The notes below the pieces were generated by a model. The model was not told the origin of the DNA. It did no database searches and worked only from the letters and a program-made list of their open reading frames with translations. Source: Dipteris shenzhenensis (taxonomy: Eukaryota > Polypodiophyta > Polypodiopsida > Gleicheniales). Taken from it: a stretch of DNA of 64,000 nucleotides. Where the stretch lies: the NCBI GenBank assembly GCA_047967505.1, contig CM106539.1; one strand, 5' to 3'. Each line of letters opens with the position of its first letter. Position 1 is the stretch's first letter. The position numbers and the translations under genes were made by a program. This document shows, piece after piece, positions 47,201-58,350 of this stretch.

Positions 47201-47796
47201 CGAGTCTTTCCAATCTTTAAAAATTGCATGCTCTATCTCAAATCCTTACCTACCTCATAGTAGGGACCATCCAATGACATTGAGTTATCATCCATACCAT
47301 CATCAGTAACTTTTTGAATTCTCATTTGCGCAAATGTCTAGTGTTCCACTTGTTCAAATCCCAAGACTTGACCTTCTGCTACATTCTTATTTGCAAATGA
47401 TAACATTTGTAAAATATCTCCCACTCTAAAATCCAAAGATATCCACTTTGTATTCCTGATGACATGTGTTGGATAAGTCTCATCTCTGTCCCATGTAATA
47501 AATGCTTTGTTAGAAGTATTATAGGGCATAACATCTCCAAGGATTTCCATATCCCCACACTTATGCTTTAGCTCAACATGTGCACTAAGAATCCTTGATA
47601 CGATAACCGCCACCTTATCTTTGCCAAGTCTTCTAAAGTGACAAATAGAATTTGGATCACTTTCATGGATTGTAGCAAATGCAACTACTTCTCTTTTGCA
47701 ACATAGAATCACCTCCATCCCCGGAATAAATTTTGTAGCCATCTCCTTTGTGAGTTTCCTTTGCAAACAAGCTGTAACAACCATTATAAAGAACAT
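44287..47796 (-). pseudogene. GHTHEDID-type (DUF7869-like) transposase gene, decayed
   Basis: Minus strand, begins after an acceptor-like TTACAG near 47783. Order: an N-terminal domain like the plant DUF8039 module (MEVILCCKREVVAFATIHESD, ending ITWDRDETY, about 47480-47740); an acidic region repeating DVLSGVDEF and YSVFD motifs (46443-47120); a Lys/Arg-rich segment with a CNDCDDLK zinc-type motif (45730-46436); and a catalytic-looking domain with IIVDGMDQNRT, DNC/ENKN and FLLVGHTHEDIDKVF (45200-45620). A tail has FWVVKVVDVS and AVWYEPRG (44287-44520). Breaks: TAG at 47338, 47230 and 46443, a shift near 46800, a shift in an A8 run (45710-45717), and TGA at 45343 and 44518. The conserved Asp residues suggest an RNase H-like transposase, but this role is inferred. 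Confidence 0.75.
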
Positions 47797-47865
47797 TAGT
47801 CTCTTCTCAATAATCTACTTTATTAATGATTTAAACATCTAGATCTTGTTTAAAAATTTAATCCA

Positions 47866-48815
47866 ACCCCAAACCCTAAACCCTAAATCCTAACCCCCAA
47901 ACCCTAAACCCTAATTCGACCCTTGAAACCATAAACCCTAATTCCTAAACCCTAAACCCTAACCCCTAATTTTTAAACCCTAAATTCTATAGCCTAATCC
48001 CTAATTCCTAAACCCTTAAACCCTAAGCCCTAGATCCTAAACCCTAATTCCTAAACCTAAATCCTAAACCCCTAAATCCTAATCCGTAAACCCTAACCCT
48101 AATCCCTAATCCCAAAATCCTAATCCCAAAACTCTAATTCCTAAACCCTAACCCTTAAACCCTAAACCCTACTACCTAAACCTAAACCCGTAAACCCTAA
48201 TCCCTAAACCCTAACTCATAATCCCTAATCCCTGAACAGTAAATGTTAATCTTGACTCTCTAAACCCTCAACCCTAACTAATAAAAACCCTAAACCCTAA
48301 ACCCTATCTCCCAAACCCTAAACCCTAAACCCAAACTCCCAAACCCTAAACCCTAAACCCTAACCCCCAAACCCTAAACTCTAACCCCCAAACCCTAAAC
48401 CCTAAACTCCCTAACCCCTAAATCCTAAACCCTAAACCCTTAACTCCCAAACCCTAAACCCTAACCCTCAAACCCTAAACCCTAACCCCCAAACCCTAAA
48501 CCCTAAACCCTAAATCCTAAACCCTAACCCCCAAACCCTAAACCCTAAACCCTACCCCCTAAACCCTAAACCCAAACCACCAAACCCTAAACCCTAATCC
48601 CCAAACCCTGAACCCTAAACCCTATCTCCTAAACCTTAAACCCTAAATCCAAACCACCAAACCCTAAACCCTAACTCACAAACCCTAAACCCTAACCCTA
48701 ACTCAAACCCTAATTCCTAACTCATAAACCCTAAACCCTAAACCCTAACTCACCAAACCCCAAACCCTAAACCCAAACCACCAAATCCTAAACCTTAAAT
48801 CCTATGAGTGTTTTC
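47866..48815 (-). repeat. Degenerate telomere-like array, CCCTAAA strand (unit 1)
   Basis: About 950 bp of CCCTAAA variants (CCCTAACC, CCCAAACC, CCTAATCC). It is too degenerate for an active telomere and is internal. Confidence 0.92.
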
Positions 48816-48881
48816 AGTAATATCATTTATTTAAGTAAAAGTCTTAATTAGAATTCATAAGTTACTGTGGAATTGATAGTA

Positions 48882-49768
48882 GGAATGTGGGAATGGGAGT
48901 GGGAGTTGGGAGGGTGGTAGTGGGAGAAAGGGAGATGGGAAAGTGGAGAAAGGGAGTGTGGGAAGGTGGCAGTGGGAGAAAGGGAGAGTGGGAGAGGGAG
49001 TGGGAATGGGGGCGGTGGGGGTGGGGGTGGGAGGATGGGAGTGGGAGTGGGAGAGGGAGTGGGAATGGGGGAGGTGGGGGTGGGGGTGGGAGAATGGGAG
49101 TGGGAGTGGGAGAGGGAGTGGGAATGGGGGAGGTGGGGGTGGGGTGAGGGTGGGAGGATGGGAGTGGGAGTGGGAGGGGTGGGGAGTAGGAGTGGGAGGA
49201 TGGGAGTGGGAGAGGGAGTGGGAATGGGGGAGGTGGGGGTGGGGGTGGGAGTGGGAGGGGTGGGGTGGGAGGATGGGAGTGGGAGAGGGAGTGGGAATGG
49301 GGGAGGTGGGGGTGGGAAAATGGGCGTGGGAGTGGGAGAGGGAGTGGGAGGATGGGAATGGGAGGGGTGAGGTGGGAGGATAGGGGTGGGAGAATGGGAG
49401 TAGGAGTGGGAATGGGAGTGGGAATTGGGGGGGGAGGGGTGGGGGTGGGAGGATGGGAGTGGGAGTGAGAGGTGGAGGTGGGAGGATGGGAGTGGGTGGG
49501 AGAATGGGAGTGGGAGTGGGAGAGGGAGTGGGAATGGGGGAGGTGGGGGTGGGGTGAGGGTGAGGGTGGGAGGATGGGAGTGGGAGTGGGAGGGGTGGGG
49601 TGGGAGGATGGGAGTGGGAGAGGGAGTGAGAATGGGGAAGGTGGAAGAATGGGCGTGGGCGTGGGAGTGGGAGAGGGAGTGGGAATGGGGGAGGTGGGGT
49701 GGGAGGATGGGGGTGGGAGTGGGAATGGGGTGGGAGGATGGGAGTGGGTGGGAGAGGGAGAGAAGATA
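48882..49768 (+). repeat. G-rich minisatellite, period about 60 bp (unit 1)
   Basis: Built from GGGAGT and GGGGGT hexamers; the phrase AGAGGGAGTGGGAATGGGGG recurs at steps near 60 bp (for example about 49052 and 49111). It is able to form G-quadruplexes by sequence. Its long Pro/Ser/His-rich antisense ORFs are repeat artefacts. Confidence 0.9.
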
Positions 49769-49780
49769 ATCTAATGGAGA

Positions 49781-49880
49781 GGCCAATGGGAGAGGAGATA
49801 ATGATATAGAAGGACCAATGAGAGAGAAGCACTTAAAACCCTAGTTTTTCTTATATATACTCTCCTTCTCTCATAGTTTC
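49781..49880 (+). promoter_or_regulatory. Polymerase II promoter-like cassette (unit 1)
   Basis: In order: CCAAT at 49783-49787, CCAAT at 49815-49819, telo box AAAACCCTAG at 49835-49844, TATATATA at 49852-49859, then a CT-rich TCTCCTTCTCTCAT start region. The spacing fits a plant core promoter reading to the right. Confidence 0.7.
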
Positions 49881-49984
49881 TCTCATTTCAACAAGGAAAA
49901 GCAAGAGAAGAAGAAAAAGAGGAGGAAGAGCAAAAGCAAGCACAAGCATAGATCTCAACTTTTTTCCAAGTACTTTTTTTTAAA
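49881..49984 (+). other. Putative 5' transcribed leader (unit 1)
   Basis: A/G-rich AACAAGGAAAAGCAAGAGAAG followed by CTTTTTTCCAAGTACTT. The equivalent place in unit 2 reads CCAG|GTACTT, a good splice donor; here it is CCAAGTACTT. Confidence 0.45.
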
Positions 49985-50009
49985 TTTGTATTCTTTGAAA
50001 TTTTATTAT

Positions 50010-51255
50010 AGAGAGAGAACTTAGAGAGAGAGAAAAGTGAAGGAAAGACTTTTAGAGAGAGATTATAAGAGAGAGAGTCTTGCTGCCTCGGTAGCAAAAG
50101 AGAGAGAGAGAGAGGGAGAGAGAGGAGAGACTTTTAGAGAGAGAGAGAAAGAGAGAGGAGAGACATTTAGAGAGAGAGAGGGTGAGAGGTAAAAGAGAGA
50201 GAGAGAGGGGAGGGCCATGCGAGAGGAGAGAGAGAGAGGGGGGGTGCGAGAGGAGAGAGAGAGAGAGAGGGAGGGAGAGATTGGCGAGACAGAGAGAGAG
50301 AGAGAGAGACCGCGCGAGAGGAGAGAGATGTGAGAGAGATAGAGGGAGAGAGAGCGATAGAGGGCTGCGGGAGATGGGAGAGATGAGAGGGAGAGAGAGG
50401 CAAGAGAGAGAAAGGGAGAGAGAGAAAGGAGAGAGAGCACGAGAGAGGGAGGAGGAGAGAGAGAGAGAGAGAAAGGAGTGCCGAGAGGGAGAGAGAGAGA
50501 GAGAAAAGAGAGAGAGAGAGAGAGAGAGGAGTACCGAGAGGGAGAGAGAGAGATCACGAGAAAGAGAGGGGGAGAGAGAGAGAGGGGGTGAGGCACAACC
50601 GAAAGGAGAGAGAGAGAGGGGGGGGAGAGAGAGGGAGGGAGAGAGTGGGGCGCGCTGCCGTGGCAGCGCACGAGAGAGAGAGGGGAGGGAGAGAGAGAGG
50701 GGGGAGAGAGAGAGAGGGGGGGAGGCGCAGCACGAGGGGGGAGAGAGAGAGGGGAGGGAGAGAGGGAGGGGAGAGAGAGAGAGGGGGGGGAGGGAGAGGG
50801 AGGGAGAGAGGTGCGCATTGCCATGACAGCACGCAAGAGAGAGGGGGGGGAGAGAGAGAGTGGGAGGCGCAACGCGAGGGGGGGAGAGAGAGTGGGGAGG
50901 GAGAGAGGCGCACACTGCCACTGTAGCGCACGAGAGAGAGGGGGGGAGAGAGAGAGTGGGGAGAGAGAGAGGGGGGGAGGTGCAGCGCGAGGGGGGGAGG
51001 GGAGGGAGAGAGGGGCGCACTGCCGCGGCAATGCACGAGAGAGAGAGCGGGGAGAGAAAGAGAGAGGGGGGAGACAGAGCAAGGGGGGGAGGGAGAGGGA
51101 CGGAGGGAGAGAGGGGTGCACTGCCACGGTAGCACGCAAGAGAGAGAGGGGGGGAAAGAGAGAGTGGGGAGAGACAGAGAGGGGGGGAGGCACAGCGAGA
51201 GGGGGGGAGAGAGAGTGTGGGGAGGGGGAGAGGGGCGCACTGCCACGGTAGCACG
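50010..51255 (+). repeat. GA array with interspersed GC palindromes (unit 1)
   Basis: GAGAGA tracts interrupted about six times by imperfect palindromes of the type GCGCNCTGCCNCGGCAGCGC (near 50648, 50812, 50907, 51014, 51115, 51233) and by GAGGCGCAGCGCGAG. Long Ser/Leu/Pro or Arg/Glu ORFs are repeat artefacts. Confidence 0.92.
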
Positions 51256-51974
51256 GAGAAACATGTGGAAACTTGAATTTCAAATTTCTCGCCTTTTTTT
51301 AAACTATGAATCCTTGTGTTTGAAAAGATAAACGTGTGGAAACTTGAAAATTGTGATAAAAGACAACCTTGTGTTTGAAAAGACAAATGTGTGGAAACTT
51401 GAAAAGTGTGAAAAGACAAACGTGTGCGAAAAGGAAAACTTGTGGAAACTTAAATTTTAAATTTTCCTTTGTTTTTAAATTTAAAATGAGTTTCACTTCC
51501 ATTTTCAATTTACTAAATTAATTTCTCAATTCAATTTTCTGAAATATAGTTTACAAAAATGCATTTTGTTTTGGAATATAGAAAGTATAATTTTAATTTT
51601 ATTACATTTTTTAAAATTTTAAAAGTAGTTTAACTTATATTCGTTATTATTACTTTCATTTATTTCTTTTTAGGGAGAATTAATATATTCTTCTAGGTAA
51701 ATATTAAAATTTTAATTTTAAGTCTTATTTTCTTAATTTTACGTTATTTTCTCATAAACTTTAAGTTAAATTAAATTTATTTATATTTCAAATTTTATGA
51801 TTTCAAAATTTTAAGTCTTATTTTCTTAATTTTACTTTATTTTTTCATAAACTTTAAGTTAAATTGAATTTATTTATATTTCAAATTTTGTGATTTCAAA
51901 CTAATAAGAATTTACTTTGTCAAAGTTTAAACTTCTTATGATTGTGAATTAAGTTAAATTAATTTGAATTAAAA
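51256..51974 (+). repeat. AT-rich arm of the composite repeat (unit 1)
   Basis: Contains repeated AAACTTGAA and GTGTTTGAAAAGA phrases, then AT-rich DNA. Nearly identical to 57225-57916. No genes. Confidence 0.85.
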
Positions 51975-52430
51975 AAGAGTTTGGGGGTTTGGGTTTAAGG
52001 TTTGGGGATGAGGGTTTAGGGTTTCGGAGTCAGGGCTTAGGGTTTGGGGTTAGGGGTTAGGGGTTTACGGTTTAGGGTTTGGGTTTGGGGTTAGTGTTTA
52101 GGGCATTAGTATTTGGGGGTTAGGGTTTAGGGTTTAGGGTTTAGGTTTTGGGATTCAGGGTTTAGGGATTAGGGTTTAGGATTTGGGGGTTAGGGCTTAG
52201 GGTTTGGGGTTTGGGTTTAGGGTTTAGGGTTTTGAGGTTTGGGTTTAGGGTTTTGAGGTTTGGGCTTAGGGTTTTGGGTTTTGGGGTTAGGTTTTAGGGT
52301 TTTAAGGTTTGGGAGTTAGGGTTTAGGGTTTGGGAGTTTAGGGTTTAGGATTTAGGATTTGGGTTTAGGGTTTAGGGTTTGGGTTTAGGGTTTAGGGTTT
52401 AGGGTTTAGGGTCTAGGATTTGGAGTCAAA
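51975..52430 (+). repeat. Degenerate telomere-like array, TTTAGGG strand (unit 1)
   Basis: Variants of TTTAGGG (GGGTTTAGGG, TTTGGGGTTAGGG), opposite in strand to 47866-48815. Confidence 0.92.
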
Positions 52431-52991
52431 TTAAATTTATAGTTTTTATTATTTAAATTCAAATTTATTAAGATTTTAACTTCTTATTAATGTGAATGTT
52501 CAATTCTTATGAGTTGTAAGTAAATTAGTTTTTGAAAATATAAATTTTATCTTTTTTAAACTCGCAACTTGAGTGTATTAAAAAGAATAATGGAAAATAG
52601 ATTATTTTTTGCTTTTAATTCGCAACCTAAGGATATTAAAAAGAATAATGGAAAATAAATTATTTCTTGCTTTTCTTTGACGGTTGGTGTAGTCTAGATT
52701 AGCATAGATTAGTTTCTCCTTAAAGGAGAGAACCCAAAAAAAACCAATTAAAGCCATGCTCAAAATTTCCCGACTAGCTCCTAATCGGAGTCAGTCCATT
52801 CGTTCACATTCGGTTTCACACTCACAACAACCCTACCATTTAAGCAACCATCAAGGTTTTTAAGCTTTCAAGATGATTGAAAGTTGTATCAGTGGACATG
52901 ACAGATTACAGTTGAATCAGTTTAGCGACTAGACATAGCAGATTATATTTATACCAGTTATGGGAGTTGATAGAGCATTTTACATTTATAT
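52431..52991 (+). repeat. Spacer between composite units
   Basis: AT-rich, matches 58345-58905 closely (for example GATTAGCATAGATTAGTTT and TCCTAATCGGAGTCAGTCC). It ends at CATTTATATC, where the next C-strand array begins without transition. No genes. Confidence 0.85.
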
Positions 52992-53590
52992 CCTAAACCT
53001 TAAACCCTAACCCTAACTCCTAAACCCTAAACCCTAAACCCCCAAACCCTAAACCCTCACCCCTAAACCCTAAGCCCTAAACCTAAATCCCAAACCCTAA
53101 ACCCTAAACCCTAAATCCTAAACCCTAAACCCTAAACCCTAACTCCCAAACCCTAATCCCTAAACTCTAACCCCCAAACCCTGAACCCTAAACCCTAAAC
53201 TCTAACTCCCAAACCCTAAACCATAAACCCTAACCCTCCAACCCTAAACCCTAACCCCCAAACCCTAAATCCTAAACCCTATCCCCCAAACCCTAAATCC
53301 TAAACCCTACCACCTAAACCCTAAACCCAAACCACCAAACCCTAAACGCTAACCCCCAAACCTTGAACCCTAAACCCTAACCCTCAAACCTTGAACCCTA
53401 AACCCTAACTCCTAAACCTTAAACCCTAAACCCTAAACCCTATCCCCCAAACCATCAAACCGTAAACCCTAACCCTAACTCACAAACCCTAATTCCTAAC
53501 TCACAAACCCAAAACCCTAAACCCTAACTCACCAAACCCCAAACCCTAAACCCAAACCACTAAATCCTAAACCTTAAATCCTATGAGTGT
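52992..53590 (-). repeat. Degenerate telomere-like array, CCCTAAA strand (unit 2)
   Basis: Same type as 47866-48815, about 600 bp. It is followed by the same CCTATGAGTGTTTTCAGTAA as at 48801, offset 4779 bp. Confidence 0.92.
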
Positions 53591-53664
53591 TTTCAGTAAT
53601 ATAATTTATTTAAGTAATAGTTTTAATTAGAATTCATAAGTAGTAGTGGAATTGATAGTAGAAA

Positions 53665-53925
53665 TGTGGGAATGGGAGTGGGAGTTGGGAGGGTGGTAGT
53701 GGGAGAAAGGGAGAGTGGGAAAGTGGAGAAAGGGAGTGTGGGAGGGTGGTAGTGGGAGAAACGGAGAGTGGGAGAGGGAGTGGGAATGGGGGCGGTGGGG
53801 GTGGGGGTGGGGGTGGGAGGATGGGAGTGGGAGTGGTAGAGGGAGTGGGAATGGGGGAGGGGGTGGGAGGATGGGGGTGGGAGTGGGAATGAGGTGGGAG
53901 GATGGGAGTGGGTGGGAGAGGGAGA
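53665..53925 (+). repeat. G-rich minisatellite (unit 2, short)
   Basis: Same hexamer composition as 48882-49768, but only 260 bp. Confidence 0.9.
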
Positions 53926-53944
53926 GAAGATAATCTAATGGAAA

Positions 53945-54040
53945 GGCCAATGGGAGAGGAGATAATGATATAGAAGGACCAATGAGAGAGAAGCACTTAA
54001 AACCCTAGTTTTTCTTATATATACTCTCCTTCTCTCATTT
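53945..54040 (+). promoter_or_regulatory. Polymerase II promoter-like cassette (unit 2)
   Basis: CCAAT at 53947-53951 and 53979-53983, telo box ending at 54008, TATATATA at 54016-54023, then CTCTCCTTCTCTCAT. Same order and spacing as unit 1. Confidence 0.7.
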
Positions 54041-54122
54041 CAACAAGGAAAAGCAAGAGGAGAAGCAAAAAGAGGAGGAAGAGCAAAAGCAAGCACAAGC
54101 ATAGATCTCAACTTTTTTCCAG
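54041..54122 (+). other. Putative 5' leader exon with splice donor (unit 2)
   Basis: AACAAGGAAAAGCAAGAGG to TTCCAG|GTACTT (donor at 54122/54123). The first good acceptor directly before an ORF ATG is at 59188-59189, so this could be the untranslated first exon of the 59191 gene. This is inference. Confidence 0.4.
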
Positions 54123-54169
54123 GTACTTTTTTCTAAATTTGTATTCTTTGAAATTTTATTATAGAGAGA

Positions 54170-55382
54170 GAACTTAGAGAGAGAAAAGTGAAGGAAAGAC
54201 TTTTAGAGAGAGATTATAAGAGAGAGAGTCTTGCTACCTCGGCAGCAAAAGAGAGAGAGAGGGAGAGAGAGGAGAGACTTTTAGAGAGAGAGAGAAAGAG
54301 AGAGGAGAGACGTTTAGAGCGAGAGAGGGTGAGAGGTAAAAGAGAGAGAGAGAGAGAGGGGAGGGCCGCACGAGATGGGAGAGAGAGAGGGGGGCCGCGA
54401 GAGGAGAGAGAGAGAGAGAGGGAGGGAGAGATTCACGAGACAGAGAGAGAGAGAGAGAGACCGCACGAGATGAGAGAGATAGAGGGAGAGAGAGCGATAG
54501 AGGGCTGCGGGAGATGGGAGAGATGAGAGAGAGAGAGGTGAGAGAGAGAAAGGGAGAGAGGGAAAGGGAAGAGAGCACGAGAGAGAGAGGGGGAGAGAGA
54601 GAGAAAGGAGTGCCGAGAAGGAGAGAGAAAAGAGAGAGAGAGAGAAAGGAGTGCTGAGAGGGAGAGAGAGAGAGAGACCGCGAGAGAGAGAGGGGGGGCG
54701 CAACCGAAAGGAGAGAGAGAGAGGGGGGGAGAGAGAGGGAGGGAGAGAGTAGGATGCGCTGCCGTGGCAGCGCACGAAAGAGAGAGGGGAGGGAGAGAGA
54801 GAGTGGGGAGAGAGAGAGAGGGAGGGAGGCACAGCGCAAGGGGGGGAGAGAGAGAGTGGGGAGGGAGAGAGGGGGGGAAAGAGAGAGAGGGGGGGGGGAG
54901 GCGTAGCGCGAGGGGGGGAGGGAGAGGGAGGGAGAGAGGGGCACACTACCACAACAGTGCGCGAGAGAGAGAGAGAGGGGGAGAGAGATAGTGGGAGGTG
55001 CTGTGCGAGGGGGGGAGAGAGAGAGAGTGGGGAGGGAGAGAGGGGCATGCTGCCAGTGCAACGCGCGAGAGAGAGAGTGGGGAGAGAGAGAGGGGGGGAG
55101 GTGCAGCACGAGGGGGGGAGGGGAGGGAGAGAGGGGCGCACTACCACGGCAGCGCCCGAGAGAGAGAGGGGGGAGAGAGAGAGGCGAGGAGAGAGAGCGA
55201 GGGGGGGAGGGAGAGAGAGGGAGGGAGAGAGGGGCGCGCTACCGCAATCGCGCGAGAGAGAGGGGGGGAGAGAGAGAGTGGGGAGAGACAGAGAGGGGGG
55301 AGGTGCATCGAGAGGGGGGGGAGAGGGGCACGCTGTCGCGGCAGCGCATGAGAGAGACAGGAGGGGGAGAGAGAGAGTGGGG

Positions 55383-55415
<33 letters not shown>

Positions 55416-56327
55416 AGGCACAGCGCGAGGGGGGGGAGAGATAGGGGGGAGGGAGAGAGGGGCGCACTGCCGCGCTGCTACAGTAGCACGCAAGAGAGAG
55501 AGGGGGAAGAGAGAGAGTGGGAAGAGAGAGAGAGAGAGGGGGGGAGGCGCAGCACAAGGGAGAGAGTGGGGAGGGAGAGGGGTGCGTTGCCACAGCAGTG
55601 CACGAGAGAGAGGGGGGGAGAGAGAGAGGGGGGAGGCACAATGCGAGGGGGGGGAGAGAGAGAGGGGCGCCGTGGCTGTACATGAGAGAGAGAGAGGGGG
55701 AGAGAGAGAGAGGGGGGGAGAGAGAGAGAGGGAGAGGGAGAGAGAGAGAGGGAGAGGGAGAGAGAGAGAGAGCGAGAGGGAGAGAGGGGCACACTGCCGC
55801 TACTGCAGCAGCGCACGAGAGAGAGGGGGGCGGGAGAGAGAGAGTGGGGAGAGAGAGAGGGGGGAGGCTGCTGCTACGAGAGAGAGGGGGGAGAGAGAGA
55901 GAGTGAGGGGCACACTACCGCAGCAGTGCACAAGAGAGAGAGGGGGGGAGAGAGAAGGGGGGGAGGCCACTGCCACGAGAGAGAGGGGGGAGAGAGAGAG
56001 TGAGGGCCGCGCTGCCGCGGTAGCATGCGAGAGAGAGAGAGGGGGGGAGAGAGAGAGTGGGGAGAGAGAGAGAGGGGGGGGAGGCCGCTGCCACGAGAGA
56101 GAGGGGGGAGAGAGAGAGTGAGGGGCGCGCTGCCGCGACAGTGCACGAGAGAGAGAGGGGGGAGAGAGAGAGAGTGAGGAGAGAGAGAGGGGGGGAGGCA
56201 CAGCACGAGGGGGGGAGAGAGAGGGGGGAGGGAGAGAGGGGCACGCTGCCGCGGCAGCACGCGAGAGAGAGGGGGGAGAGAGAGAGTGGGGAGAGAGAGA
56301 GGGGGGGAGGCGCAGCGCGAGGGGGGA

Positions 56328-56370
<43 letters not shown>

Positions 56371-56390
56371 CGGAGTGAGAGAGAGAGGAG

Positions 56391-56431
<41 letters not shown>

Positions 56432-56660
56432 TGGGCACCGCGAGAGAGGGAGTGGGAGAGAGAGGAAGTGGGAGAGAGAGGAGAGAAAGAGTAGGAGAGC
56501 GAGAGAGAGTGGGAGGGAAAGAGAGGGGCGCGCTGCCGCAGCAGCACGAGAGAGAAAGAGAGAGAGGGGAGTGGGAGAGAGAGTAGAGAAAGATAGAGTG
56601 GGAGAGAGTGGGAGAGAGTAGGAGAGCAAGAAAGAAGAGAGAGAGGCACAGCGTGCAAGT

Positions 56661-56691
<31 letters not shown>

Positions 56692-56699
56692 GAAAGAGT

Positions 56700-56737
<38 letters not shown>

Positions 56738-57010
56738 AAATGAAGAGGAGGGGAGAGAGTAAATAAAGATGAGAGGAAACGTAGACTAGAGGGGAGAGGA
56801 AATAAAAAGGAGAGGAAAGAGAGAGAGAGAGAGAGAGAGAAGAGAAAAAGAGAGGAAGAGGAGAGACGAGAGAGAGAGAAGCGTACTAGAGTGAGAGAGA
56901 GAGAGACAAGAAGAAGAGAGAAGCATACTAGCATGAGAGAGAGAGAGAAGAACAAGAGAGGAGATGAGAGAGATTGATGAGAGATGGATGAGAGATGAAA
57001 ATTTAGAGAG
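54170..57010 (+). repeat. GA array with interspersed GC palindromes (unit 2)
   Basis: 2.8 kb, more than twice unit 1. About fifteen palindromic inserts (for example 54748, 55136, 55327, 55462, 55788, 56006, 56125, 56239, 56526), spaced roughly 70-290 bp apart. The last 450 bp lack inserts and are GA/GAA mixtures. Confidence 0.92.
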
Positions 57011-57224
57011 GGAGGGTGCAACAGAAAGTACGATCAGAGATAGAAAATCTTACCAATGAGGAGGAGAAATAAGTGGGCGACGATCAAGGAGAGATAAAGG
57101 AGAGATGTTTTAATGGAAGAATTTGGGATCTACGATCAATGAGGCATATTAGAGGAGATTGGTGTGTGATTTAGTCGAAACTTAAACAAACAAAACTATA
57201 AATCTTGGTGTTTGAAAATAGAAA
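57011..57224. other. Transition segment specific to unit 2
   Basis: Non-repetitive A/G-rich DNA between the GA array and the AT-rich arm; not present in unit 1. Confidence 0.5.
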
Positions 57225-57916
57225 TGTGTGGAAACTTGAATTTCAAATTTCATGCCTTTTTTTAAACTATGAATCCTTGTGTTTGAAAGGATAAACGTGT
57301 GAAAACTTGAAATTTGTGATAAAAGACAACCTTGTGTTTGAAAAGACAAACGTGTGGAAACTTGAAAAGTGTGAAAAGACAAACGTGTGCAAAAAGGAAA
57401 ACTTGTGGAAACTTGAATTTTAAATTTTAAATGAGTTTCACTTCCATTTTCAATTTACTAGTTTAATTTCTCTATTATTTTTTATGAAATATAGTTTACA
57501 AAAATGCATTTTGTTTTGGAATATAGAAAGTATAATTTTAATTTTATTACATTTTTTAAAATTTTAAAAGTAGTTTAACTTATATTCGTTATTATTACTT
57601 TAATTTATTTCTTTTTAGGGAGAATTAATATATTCTTCTAGGTAAATATTAAATTTTTAATTTTAAGTCTTATTTTCTTAATTTTACGTTATTTTTTCAT
57701 AAACTTTAAGTTAAATTGAATTTATTTATATTTCAAATTTTGTGATTTGAAAATTTTAAGTCTTATTTTCTTAATTTTACTTTATTTTTTCATAAACTTT
57801 AAGTTAAATTGAATTTATTTATATTTCAAATTTTGTGATTTCAAACTAATAAGAATTTACTTTGTCAAAGTTTAAACTTCTTATGATTATGAATTAAGTT
57901 AAATTAATTTGAATTA
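57225..57916 (+). repeat. AT-rich arm of the composite repeat (unit 2)
   Basis: Copy of 51256-51974, offset about 5.95 kb. Non-coding. Confidence 0.85.
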
Positions 57917-58350
57917 AAAAGGAGTTTGGGGGTTTGGGTTTAAGGTTTAGGGATGAGGGTTAAGGGTTTCAGAGTCAGGGCTTAGGGTTTGGGGTTAGGG
58001 GTTAGGGGTTTACAGTTTAGGGTTTGGCTTTAGGGTTAGTGTTTAGGGCGTTAGTATTTGGGGGTTAGGGTTTAAGTTTTGGGATTCAGGGTTTAGGGAT
58101 TAGGGTTTAGGATTTGGGGGTTAGGGCTTAGGGTTTAGGGGTTTGGGTTTAGGGTTTAGGGTTTTGAGGTTTGGGTTTAGGGTTTAGGGTTTAGGGTTTT
58201 GAGGTTTGGGTTTAGGGTTTAGGGTTTTAGGGTTTTAAGTTTTGGGAGTTAGGGTTTAGGGTTTGGGATTTTAGGGTTTAGGATTTGGAGATTTGGGTTT
58301 AGGGTTTAGGGTTTGGTTTAGGGTTTAGGGTTTAGGATTTGGAGTCAAAT
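57917..58350 (+). repeat. Degenerate telomere-like array, TTTAGGG strand (unit 2)
   Basis: TTTAGGG variants in the same order as unit 1 with local length changes. Confidence 0.92.

Noticed and set aside
48848-56629. Very long ORFs (up to 455 codons) rich in Ser/Leu/Pro or Arg/Glu/Gly
   Set aside because: They lie wholly inside simple-sequence arrays, occur on both strands and several frames at once, and show no motif; they are artefacts of GA and GGGAGT repeats lacking stop codons.
47866-58350. True chromosome end
   Set aside because: The telomere-like arrays are highly degenerate, occur four times in alternating strand, and have unique sequence on both sides.
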